Assembly (NCBI RefSeq): GCF_932526225.1
Contig: NC_064034.1
Span: forward strand, 6,620,001-6,684,000
From: Nematostella vectensis
Lineage: Eukaryota > Cnidaria > Anthozoa > Actiniaria > Edwardsiidae
Reading direction: 5' to 3'
DNA: 64,000 nt
The notes under the pieces are model-generated. The model did not search any database. It was not told where the DNA came from and worked only from the letters and a program-made list of their open reading frames with translations. Position 1 is the stretch's first letter; every line of letters begins with the position of its first letter. The position numbers were made by a program, and so were the translations under genes. Below, one piece after another: positions 47,924 through 57,838 of this stretch.

Positions 47924-50900
47924 TTATTTGCGCAAGCACTTTGTTAGGCCACTTTGCGAATTCAGCCATTTACCGCTACTTTGGCATCTTGTGTACTGAG
48001 CCCCTTCGAGTCGGTAACCACCCCTGCAAGCTCGGGTACAGTACCCCACTGGCCATTCATCATAGCGGCCGCCAGTACTAGAGCAATGAGACTCTTTGAA
48101 GTAACCGTTAGCGTCGAATGGGCGAAGAGGCGGACACTTGGTCCCTGTAAAGAGGCAAAACATGTGACTATGGCGACATCGAAAATGCAAATCGAAAATG
48201 CTTGGTCACACTGGCACTATGTTTCCATGAAGTGCCGTGACGTCATATTGGTGGCATAAACGCTTTTTTTGTCAATTAAGAAAGCGGAGATACTTGATCC
48301 TTGTAAAGGAAAGGCATTATCATGTTTTACATTATAACACAAGTGTTTTGCAACATTTTCAACATTGCGCGGGTTTGTTCTGGGGCAAGGCAGTCACAAA
48401 TATCTTATTGAAATTGTGATAGTATTTCACCATCCTTGAAAAAGAAATGGCCCACTTTTTGGCAACGAAGGGGTTACCCCTGTTCCGTTCTATCACTTCT
48501 TCCACGAAATTTCTCAAGTAAAAAAAAAGTTTGTCCCAAGTCGCTTACCAATGCAGCGAGTCAGAGTTCCTGTGTATTTGCCGTCAGCGCCACACCTAAC
48601 TTTGACTAGACTAGGGTCACGTGGCTCTTACCCAGGCTTACATATCAGGTGCATCGTCTCGTTAATATATGTCCTTCCATTCAACGGCGGCAAATATCCT
48701 CTTCTTTCGTGGTCAGGATGGCGTATGTATGGACAACACCTAACTGGCAAGGAAGATAGAAACACAAAAAAGAGGATGACGTTGTTTTCTTTTTGTTTTG
48801 TTATCTCCTTGCAAAACTTACCAAACAGCTAACACTTAATGTAAGAGGGCCAGATTGTATTTGTTTATTTATCTTTTAACCCATCTTACTGAAGCAAGTC
48901 AGCTTACCTTTTTGTTATCTCCCATTCCAACTTACCGAAATAAGTCAGGCTGTCTTTTTTCGTTCGGATACCCAACTTACTGAAGCAAAAGGTTGCAGTT
49001 TCCATATCTTGCAATTCAACGTTCCGAAGCAAACAAGGTCGCTTTTTCTATCTTCCGACCCACTTTACCGAAACAAGTTATGTTGCCGTTTTGCTATCTT
49101 CCGACCCAACTTACCGAAACAAGTTAGATTGCCGTTTTGGGGACTATATATAGCTGAACTAATCAGCGCATCCAATTCAAGTGCCCTTTGTTTTTTTGAC
49201 CAATCAGGAGCCATGACGGAATCCGGCATGAGAACATGCTATTTTACAGTACTTGTATCAGGCCTTTGTCTTGTTTCTCGCCGGCGCGATGGAAATATAG
49301 GAGGGCGTGATACTCAGGTTACGAAGCAAGTTTTGAAGCCGTTTTGCTATCTTCGGACCCAACTTACCGAAGCAAGTTAGATTGCCGTTTTGCTATCTTC
49401 GGACCCAACTTACCGAAGCAAGTTAGATTGCCGTTTTCCTACCTTCGGACCCAACTTACCGAAGCAAGTTAGATTGCCGTTTTGCTATCTTCGGACCCAA
49501 CTTACCGAAGCAAGTTAGGTTGCCGTTTTGCTATCTTCGGACCCAAGTTACCGAAGCAAGTTAGATTGCCGTTTTGCTATCTTCGGACCCAACTTACCGA
49601 AGCAAGTTAGATTGCTGTCTTCGGACCCAACTTACCGAAGCAAGTCAGATTGCCGTTGTGAGGAGGTGGCGCAGGGTAGTATCCCGGCTTGCACTTGCAG
49701 TAGTACCCAGGCTCCGTGTTAACGCAGGTTGAGCTCTTCCAATAGCAGTAGTGATGGCCTGAGGCACACTCGTCCACATCTATAATAATAATGCGACATT
49801 CAGAGGACGCGAACGATATCTGGGCCATAATTGGTCTACCAGGTTACATTGAAGAATAAAATTGAAGCCTTAAAGTCGATAATTATATATGTTTTAGAGA
49901 GCAGTGCCAAGACCCTCTGCTCTCCGTTTATATGAGACCGGGGTTATTTGAGGGAGCTAGGTCCATAGTCCATACCCTTGCACTTGAATCCATCCACGAC
50001 TTCTTTTCCCGCGGGACAAAGGCATTTGTATGACCCATAAGTGTTTTGGCATTTGTACTCGCAGCTGTGATTCCCATTGCACTCGTTGATATCTAGGGGA
50101 AAAATATTATGCACGTACACAGGTAGCGCTGTGGTTAAGCAGCCTAAGCTTCGTTTCCACATAACTTAAACGTGGTCACTTGGCCAAATATACCTGTTTT
50201 GTCTAAACGCTGTCACCAAGTTCCGTCCCCACGTTGTCCACTTACCAAAGAAGCTTATCTTTCGCCACGTGAGTCCGGGAGGGCAGACGCAGCGATAGGA
50301 GCCCGGCGTGTTGACGCATATCTTCGGATTCCATCCGCAGATGTGTCTCTGTTTGCACTCGTCAATATCTTAAAGGTAACGCGAATACATTACCTCGGCA
50401 TATAGCCCAGCAGCACCGTAGTAGCTATCCTACATGAAGCACTACTAGTGGTTGCTAAGTAGCGAGACATTTATCTTAAGAAAGAAATAAGAACTCAATC
50501 GGTATGTACTATCTATTGTCAGACATCGAGCTACCAGTGCCGTAGTAAAACTCGAAATATTGGGGGGGGGGGGGGGGGGGCACAATACAGAAACATTAAG
50601 AAAATATTTGGGGGCACAGCCACGATCCTGCTGGTCATTACCTTGTAATTTTTTAAAATATTGGGGGAGCACGTGCCCTGGGTTCCAGAGGCTGAATATC
50701 CGCTTTTCTTAGTACCCTAGGGGGCGGTGAATCAAATGGGCTGGCAGGCTAAATATCCACTTTTCTTAGTATTCTAGAGGGCTGGGAATCAAATAGTCTG
50801 GCAGGCTAATTATCCGCTTTTCTTAGTATGCTAGGGGGCGGGGGATCAAATGGGCTGGCAGGCTAAATATCCGATTTTCCCAGCATGCTATGGGGCAGGG

Positions 50901-52315
50901 GATCAAATTGGCTGGCGGCGTCAGCTCCTCACTTCGTTCGTCGCAATTCTCGCTTCGAGCAAAAAACTCTCGGAGCCTCTGGTTTTCAGGGCAGGAAAGC
51001 ACGTGCCCCCAGTGCCCCACCCCCTACTACGGCCCTGGATACGTTTCTCAGCTAAATGAATAATTAAACAATTGACGAAAAGGTTTGATCAAGTTTTCTC
51101 CAAATACAATACCCTTGCAAGACCCATCCGACGATTGCTCGAAGCCCGCCTTGCACGGTGCTGCAACAAAGCATATCGTGAGAAAGAGTGCAGTAGACTT
51201 AAGCACGTGCGAATTAAGCAAATCGTTCAATACTTACATCCAAGTAGAGAGTTCCCGTGTCTTTTAAATACCGACGAAAAGTTCAATGAGCGAGATTTTG
51301 ACCGGGCGAAAAAATGGGGTGAGCGCAAGAAAGAAAGGTTACCCTTCCTCCGCCTCTAAGTCCGTCCTATTTCGCGCGGTCAAAATCTCTCATCGAACTT
51401 CTCGTCGTTTTCTTGTTGTTGTTGTTGTTGTTGTCTTAAAATTCACCGGAACGCATGCCACGCAGGCTAATGCTAGCATTGCATTAGGAATGAAGCAAAG
51501 AGTTTATTACTTATCTTCTATGCGAAGTGTGCGGGTGTTGCCACGGTAAAGGCAATTTATTACATCATAACATGAAATTACAATAAAGACTACACAATTG
51601 ATGTGTCTTTTAGTGGGTTCAACCTTGTACCACAATGTTAACTCTGCAGCAGAGTTGTGGCAAGCCTAGAAATATGTGGAGAGGGGGGGCACGATATAAA
51701 ACGCCCCTATTAGTCATTTACTTATAATGTTTTTTTTTAATATTGGGGATGCCCTACACCCTATGCTACGGCCCAGTTCACTTATTGTATCAATCTGCCA
51801 CCATTCATAAGTGTTTAATGCTTGATAATATATAAGAGCCTATTTAAAAGCCTGCGTAGTCAAAATGTCCATCAAGCACCATTTATCTGGCTAAATTTAA
51901 AAAAAAAAAAAAAGCATCAATAGAAAGTATCCAAAGAAGTAAAGTAAATTTTAAATCAATTGATTTAAAACATGACATTTTGGGTGATATTCTGCCTTCC
52001 TGATCAAATCCTTGCTCAATTGTTTGTCGCACTGTTCACGCAGGAAGTTTAACCTTAGTAAGTTCTTATGGGGAGTTAGAACCGGCGTTATTAGAGCGAA
52101 TAAAGAAGGAGGTCAGGGAAGACGCTGTTTGCAATGTTTGCATTATTCACTGTTGCAAATCTCGTGAAATGACTAGAAAAGAAAATAAAGGCGATGCAAA
52201 AAAATCAAAAGCTCGTAAACCACAGTCATCAGCAAAAACAAAATCATTTTGCCTTACTTGCCGCTTTTGCCGCTGCAATGAAACAAAAGATCAGCAGAAG
52301 AATGTTGCTGGACAT
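47924..52315 (-). CDS. Secreted EGF/sushi-domain protein with in-frame TAA
   Basis: Probably an extracellular matrix or adhesion protein; no ortholog recognised. Seven exons, 52258-52315, 51112-51159, 50246-50368, 49976-50092, 49636-49779, 48549-48743 and 47924-48144, add up to 302 codons, and all introns are phase 1. Exon 1 is a signal peptide ([18 protein letters not shown]). Exon 2 has a short Cys motif ([15 protein letters not shown]). Exons 3, 4 and 5 are calcium-binding EGF domains starting DIDEC, DINEC and DVDEC. Exon 6 is a sushi/CCP domain and exon 7 a second one, with an extra Cys pair. Codon 202 is TAA (48628-48630), exactly where sushi domains have a Tyr after CKPG. Reading continues in frame for 100 codons. 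It may be a nonsense allele, a sequencing error, or be removed by a 36-nt in-frame splice (GTAAGA...TTAG). Confidence 0.82.
48880..49660 (-). repeat. 46-bp array carrying an EGF exon end and donor
   Basis: The end of EGF exon 5 (NGNLTCF) and donor GTAAGTTGGGTCC are repeated at 46-bp spacing. Donors lie at about 49631 (real), then 49593, 49547, 49501, 49455, 49409 and 49363. Beyond 190 bp of unique DNA (49137-49325), degenerate copies continue to about 48880. Copies are most alike near the exon and decay with distance. Confidence 0.93.
50523..50690. repeat. Dispersed repeat family, copy with G19 run
   Basis: Same family as 38075-38195: GTAGTAAAACTCGAAATATTGG, a G run at 50562-50580, CACAATACAGAAACATT, and AATATTGGGGGAGCACGTGCC. 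Lies in an EGF/sushi intron. Confidence 0.6.
50691..50920. repeat. 57-bp minisatellite, 4 copies
   Basis: Units start at about 50691, 50748, 50805 and 50862, consensus GGCTAAATATCCGCTTTTCT and onward. It sits between two pieces of the dispersed repeat. Confidence 0.85.
51412..51435. repeat. (TTG)n microsatellite
   Basis: About eight tandem TTG/GTT units in EGF/sushi intron 1. Confidence 0.8.
51655..51775. repeat. Dispersed repeat family, diverged copy
   Basis: GAGAGGGGGGGCACGATATAAA, TTTTTTTAATATTGGGG and CTACGGCCC resemble the modules at 38075 and 50523. Weak match. Confidence 0.4.
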
Positions 52316-53555
52316 GGTTTTGATGATGCTCCGACTTAACGATGTAACCGCAATCGCCTTTAGCTAAAATACCCTGTGAAAATATATAATGTCAATTTGA
52401 CAATTAGTGATTTTTATTCACGGTCAAACAAACAACTCTAACAGTAATATAAACAAATTTTCAATCAAATAGTATCAATCATTTTAACAACTGTTTCTTT
52501 GAGGTGGCTGTATTTGGTCAAACTGTTTTTAATAACGTGTATTCATTGTATATTGCTTGGTTCATTCAGCCCAACCTGTCTTTCTCAAGATCATCGATAT
52601 GACAGCTGCGATAGTAGCAAATAAAGAAAAATTCAATAACATGATTTTTTTCTTTATTTTAGTTTTTTTTAATCAAAAATATAAATGACGCTTGTTCGCG
52701 CACTTTTTAGTGTTTATTGTTAGCGCTATAACAGGATAGAATATAAAAAAGGTACCCGAAATTACGTATCTTTTATAACAGATAAGCTTTCATGTTTTCT
52801 TTTTTCTTTTTATATTCTGTGTACAGATTACTGTGAAGATTATTGTTTACGAGTATTTTCGTTTTATTTTTTTTGGGGGGAGGGTTTTTAGAATTTAGCG
52901 CTTCCGCCAAATATGGGAAGGACAACTTTGTAACTGACGGATCATCAGCTTTCTATGCTTATTTTCTCGCATTCTCTAATACAATCAGCTTTGAAGCAGG
53001 GCGTGTAGCCGGCTCACAAAAGAATAAAAATAAAATATATAATGACATAAGAACAATGCGCATTTCTTTCTTATTCACTAGGATCTGGCAGGTTACTTAA
53101 AGGCATTGCTTCAGTTCATATTATGATAATTTCTTGATCTTTTTGTGCACTCGCTCGTCTTAGCCTGCTAGCCGGCTTTCATACGGGCTTATTCGGAATG
53201 TTTTAGTTTCGAAGTCCTGGGGACTCCTGGGTTTGGGAGTCCTGTGGCACGCGAAGGACGAGGTGCACTGCTCGAGGAAAACCAAATAAGGGACATGCCC
53301 TCATATGGGCTGGCTGTGGTACATGATTGGACTGCCTGAGGTGCGTATGGAATGCGAACGGGCGAAGGAATTTCTATATTATTTTCTTTTCGTTGTTCCC
53401 CAATTAGCATTTTTACACCAAGATTAATCCCCTGAAAGATTCAAGGTTTTCTTTGCTCAATTATCAAGACTAAGGTACTCGAGTCTAGTGCAGAAGATCG
53501 GGGGCGCGAAAGTACAGCTCAAGTGCTCGCAAAGACTATTGGTTAGCTCTTGTTG
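52316..53555. other. Upstream of EGF/sushi gene, intergenic
   Basis: AT-rich, with short frames only. Any promoter of the EGF/sushi gene would lie here, but I see no clear motif. Confidence 0.45.
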
Positions 53556-53559
53556 TGCG

Positions 53560-54525
53560 TATTCAGGCTCTCTTACAGTGTTGAGTATTTAGACTCTGGG
53601 TTGCCTGCGGTACCGTTGCATATAATGCTTTTATAATGTTTATTATTTAGGCTCAGGAATACCTTAGATGCCGTTGTAATAAGTATTTTGACTCTGGGCT
53701 GCATGTGGTACCGTTACATATGCTCCAATGGTGTTGATAAATTAGGCTAAGGGATACCTGTGGCCGTACCGTTGTATATATTTTCTCTCTTGGTAATGAG
53801 TATTTTGACTATGGGCTGCCTGTGGTACCGTTGTAAATATGCTCTCATAGTAATGAGTATTTTGTCTCTGGTCTGCCTGTGGTACTGTTGTATATATGCT
53901 CTCATAGTAATGAGAATTTTGTCTCTGGGCTGCCTGTGGTACTGTTGTATATATGCTCTCATAGTAATGAGTATTTTGTCTCTGGGCTACGTGTAGTACT
54001 GTTGTATATATGCTCTCATAGTAATGAGTATTTTGTCTCTGGGCTACGTGTAGTACTGTTGTATATATGCTCTCATAGTAATGAGTATTTTGTCTCTGGG
54101 CTGCCTGTGGTACTGTTGTATATATGCTCTCATAGTAATGAGTATTTTGTCTCTGGGCTACGTGTAGTACTGTTATATATATGCTCTCATAGTAATGAGT
54201 ATTTTGACTCTGGGCTGCCTGTGGTACTGTTGTATATACGCTCTCTTGGTAATGAGTATTTTGACTATGGGCTGCCTGTGGTACTGTTGTATAGATGCTC
54301 TCATAGTAATGAGTATTTTGACTCTGGGCTGCCTGTGGTACCGTTGTATATATGCTCTCTTGGTAATGAGTATTTCGACTCTGGGCTGCCTGTGGTACCG
54401 TTGTATATATGTCTCTTGGTAATGAATATTTTGACTCTGGGCTGCCTGTGGTACCGTTGTATATATCATGGTCTCATGGTGTTGATTTTTTAGGCTCAGA
54501 ACTGCCTGTGGTACAATGTATACAG
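53560..54525. repeat. 57-bp minisatellite, about 15 copies
   Basis: The unit, with CTCATAGTAATGAGTATTTT and TGCCTGTGGTACTGTTGTAT, is 57 bp, so a 19-residue peptide repeat stays open on both strands. A further unit lies at about 54990-55050, beyond an inserted inverted-repeat element. Coding function is unlikely. Confidence 0.93.
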
Positions 54526-54989
54526 TCGTTCGAAAAAAGGTTGTCGTCAACCGCCTTTGCGACTACACGCGACAAGCCCGCATGTAAGCATGGGTAAGAA
54601 GACCACTGAAGCGCCTCGCTGCATAGTAGCCACCGCTACACCGTCTAATACCGCATTCACACCTGCACTTAAACCAGTTTAAAGGTGGTTTAAATAAACT
54701 GGTTTAAATCTGGATCTCCATAGAGTAATCAGAACAATGAACAAAACTTAATAGACTGTGTTATACATGTTACTAAGTGATCATTTAGCTAGTAAGAATT
54801 CAACATGAGAAACTTGCCAAGGCAAAGAAAAACCGTGTTTAACTAAACAAACGTTTTGGTGTAAATGCAGCATAAGTCCGAAGGTTATGCAGCTAGGCGC
54901 TTTAGTGGTTTTTACCCATGATTACATGCGGTCTTGTCGGGTAGTCGCAAAGCCGGTTGACGACAACATTTTGTCAAACGACGCTACTT
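54525..54989. mobile_element. Inverted-repeat element inside the minisatellite
   Basis: Inverted ends of about 100 bp (54528-54630 and 54880-54985) include TTGTCGTCAACCG, TTTGCGACTAC and CATGGGTAA. The 57-bp array resumes on the far side, so it inserted into the array. No coding capacity. Confidence 0.75.
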
Positions 54990-55059
54990 AGCGGTGTTCA
55001 GGTGTTGAGTAGGCTCAGGGCTTGCCGTGGTACCCTACGGCACATACGGGATTCTGTCT

Positions 55060-55451
55060 GTTTGTCATGCGTACAGATCTTTTGCAATATCGATCTCTTT
55101 TTAAAAAAATTCAATTAATTTCCACCACGCCGTGGGTCCATTCAAATGCAGTATATTCCTCAGTGGGACCATTATTATTATTATTTCTTGTAATCTCCTT
55201 CTGCATATCATAGCAGTATCAAATCCCCGTTCCGTTATCAAAGTCGTTTAATAACACTGCCGGCATTCGCCTTTCATGAATAGTTATTTTCGCTAAATTC
55301 GAAAGATGCACACGATAGAAAGACTAGGGCATGCTATTGAATACAGAACATGACTATTCCCTGTGGTGTCAAGCAGGTGGTTGTAGTTATATTCACACGG
55401 TGGGAACTCTTATCAGTAGTTGATAAATTGTCAGCATAATCTGCTTATTTT
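55060..55451. other. Intergenic, no feature seen
   Basis: 3' flank of the GPCR gene. A short ATT repeat is near 55172. Nothing else. Confidence 0.5.
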
Positions 55452-56462
55452 TCAATTCCGACTGTTTTCCATGTTTTCACGGCGCAAGCAAACAATAAAG
55501 TTTCCACACCACGTAGGAGTTACTCGCTTCGCAGCCTCTCTCACCTCACGAAGTCTCATTAAAATGAGCACAGGGTTTAGCAATGACCTCAAGAATATTG
55601 GCCATCCAGCGGCACTTTGGGCGAAATGTAATCCCAAAGTTCTTTTCCTGATAACGATTGTTATCACAGTACCGCAATATGGTAGATAACTTAGAATAAA
55701 AACGACGTAATTTAGAAGTAAACTCTTTGTGTTTTGTTTGATGTTGTGTAGATTGAAAACTTTTGTCGAGGAGTCGTGGTTTTGTTCGACTGATTGAAGT
55801 TGAGCATGAATTGAAGCCTGGTGTCTCAGAATAGTTTTGTAAATTTTGACATATGAAAAAATTGTGATGGGAGTACAAATGCTTATGCCTACTATTAAAA
55901 GGCCGTAAAAAGCAGTCAAACTAAAAAACTGAGCAATAGCTAGGATGGTCGACAAAGTAACAATAAGTCCAATAAATCGAACCGCTCGCTTGTTAGTTAT
56001 GGTGGAATTGTAGCGGAGGTGCAAATGGAGAAGTAGAAATTTATCCACGCTGATGGCAGTGAAAAGCAGAAAACTCACGATAGGGAAATAAATAACGACG
56101 AATCTCTGGAATCGTTGTAAGTAACACCAAGTGTTCCCAGGTTTTCCTGCCATTTCCATTAGGATCAAAATGGCATTCACAGGCTCAGCGATCAAACCCA
56201 CCCCTAAGTCGGCCCATGCAAGCGCACTTAGAAGGTAGTAAGAAGGAGTGTTCAGATTACTGCTTCGCCATATTGCCATCGTAAGAAGCAGGTTAATAAG
56301 AGTTGTAGGAACAGCCAGGACGAAGTCAACTGTCATATTTACCACGTTCATTTCTAAACTAACTTTTTGTGAGAATTCCCAGAACTCGATGGCATCAGCT
56401 GTACAGTGCTGAGAAAGAACAGTTTCAGAGCTTGGTCCAAAATAAGTTAAGTTCTCCGACAT
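55452..56462 (-). CDS. Rhodopsin-family (class A) GPCR, orphan
   Basis: A single-exon, 336-residue seven-helix receptor of the plasma membrane. The N terminus has an N-glycosylation site (NLT). Helix 2 is YYLLSALAWADLGVGLIAEP. A Cys ahead of helix 3 (TWCYLQRF) would form the usual disulphide. The helix 3 end reads VDKFLLLHLHLRY in place of DRY. Helix 6 has FILSYLPYCGTV. Helix 7 has LLNPVLILMRLREVR, in which NPxxY is NPVLI, lacking the Tyr. The tail is short, with Cys residues. Intronless orphan receptors of this type are expanded in cnidarians. Ligand unknown. Confidence 0.88.
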   Translation of the reverse strand: MSENLTYFGPSSETVLSQHCTADAIEFWEFSQKVSLEMNVVNMTVDFVLAVPTTLINLLLTMAIWRSSNLNTPSYYLLSALAWADLGVGLIAEPVNAILILMEMAGKPGNTWCYLQRFQRFVVIYFPIVSFLLFTAISVDKFLLLHLHLRYNSTITNKRAVRFIGLIVTLSTILAIAQFFSLTAFYGLLIVGISICTPITIFSYVKIYKTILRHQASIHAQLQSVEQNHDSSTKVFNLHNIKQNTKSLLLNYVVFILSYLPYCGTVITIVIRKRTLGLHFAQSAAGWPIFLRSLLNPVLILMRLREVREAAKRVTPTWCGNFIVCLRRENMENSRN

Positions 56463-57125
56463 CTTTGAGCGTTGAAGTACTTGGCGGCGGGCGAAGTTAT
56501 ATATAACTTTTTCTCAGGTGTCATCTATCAAGCGGAAGTCTGGCATCTATATTTGATTAGATTTAACTCAAGCTAGAAGGATTCCTTCCTTGATATGACA
56601 AACTTATTGTCGTTATATGACTGTAATTTTCAGCACAAGTATTTTTATCTTTGTGATTTTGTTTTCTTCTACTTGATCAAAGTTCAAATCGTACTCAAAC
56701 GGCACATAGTAATCGAAGCCAAATTTATATTTGTAACTTTCAGAAGCAGGTGCAAACCTAATCAATTGATTGGCCGAGAGTCTTGTCATTCGGCTGCTAC
56801 TCATAACGGTGTCACTGAAACGTACAATGCAGGCTCATATATTTTTGTATTAAATTAATCTACGTGAATAGTTGCAATAGTGAATACATTGATACTCAAC
56901 CATCAGAAAACAAATAGACGAGGTACTTCATGCTACGTACAAGCGAACAAGCATAGCTAATTCGTAAAATAACTTGAAAGACATGCATTTCGCCCTAAAT
57001 CCGAAACACGACAACAAAGCAACAATATAATAATGAAGTCTTTACGTGCACCCAACATTACCCTAATAGTATCTCTCCGGTGTACAATTGACGTGATTAA
57101 AAACTTTTTTTCTAAATAGAATATT
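56463..57125. other. GPCR 5' flank, intergenic
   Basis: No supported gene. Short frames only. Confidence 0.45.
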
Positions 57126-57127
57126 CC

Positions 57128-57838
57128 GGCCATTGCGCATTGTGAGTAATAGAGGCTTTGTGCACCGTGAGGAATAGAGCCTTTGCGCACCGTGATTAAT
57201 AGAGCCTTTGCGCACCGTGAGTAATAGAGCCTTTGCGCACCGTGAGTAAATGAGCATTCACAGACTGGAGTAATAGAGCCTTTGCGCACCGTTAGTAATC
57301 CTTTGCGCACCGAGAGTAATAGAGCCTTTTGCGCACCGTGAGTAATAGAGCCTTTTGCGCACCGTGAGTAATAGAGCCTTTGCGTACCGTGATTAATAGA
57401 GCCTTTGCGCACCGTGAGTAATAGAGCTTTTGCGTACCGTGAGTAATAGAGCCTTTTGCGCACCGTGAGTAATAGAGCCTTTGCGCACCGTGAGTAATAG
57501 AGCCTTTGCGCACCGTGAGTAATAGAGCCTTTGCGCACCGTGAGTAATAGAGCCTTTGCCCACCGTGAGTAATAGAGCCTTTGTGCACCGTGAGTAATAG
57601 AGCCTTTGCCCACCGTGAGTAATAGAGCCTTTGCCCACCGTGAGTAATAGAGCCTTTGTGCACCGTGAGTAATAGAGCCTTTGCGCACCGGGAGTAATAG
57701 AGCCTTTGTGCACCGGGAGTAATAGAGCCTTTGTGCACCGTGAGTAATTAAGCCTTTGCGCACCGTGAGTAATAGAGCCTTTTGCGCACCGTGAGTAATA
57801 GAGCCTTTGCGCACCGTGAGTAATAGAGGCTTTGTATA
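57128..57838. repeat. 25/26-bp minisatellite, about 28 copies
   Basis: Consensus CACCGTGAGTAATAGAGCCT plus TTGCG, 25 or 26 bp. Each unit has GTGAGTAA on the plus strand, a good 5' donor consensus, but no flanking exon was identified. The long minus-strand frame across it is an artefact of the repeat. Confidence 0.93.

Noticed and set aside
48880-49660. CRISPR-like regular repeats
   Set aside because: Units are contiguous copies with no variable spacers, in a eukaryotic intron.
53879-54493. 204-codon ORF with 19-residue peptide repeat
   Set aside because: The 57-bp minisatellite is open on both strands; no signal peptide, domain or start context supports a protein.
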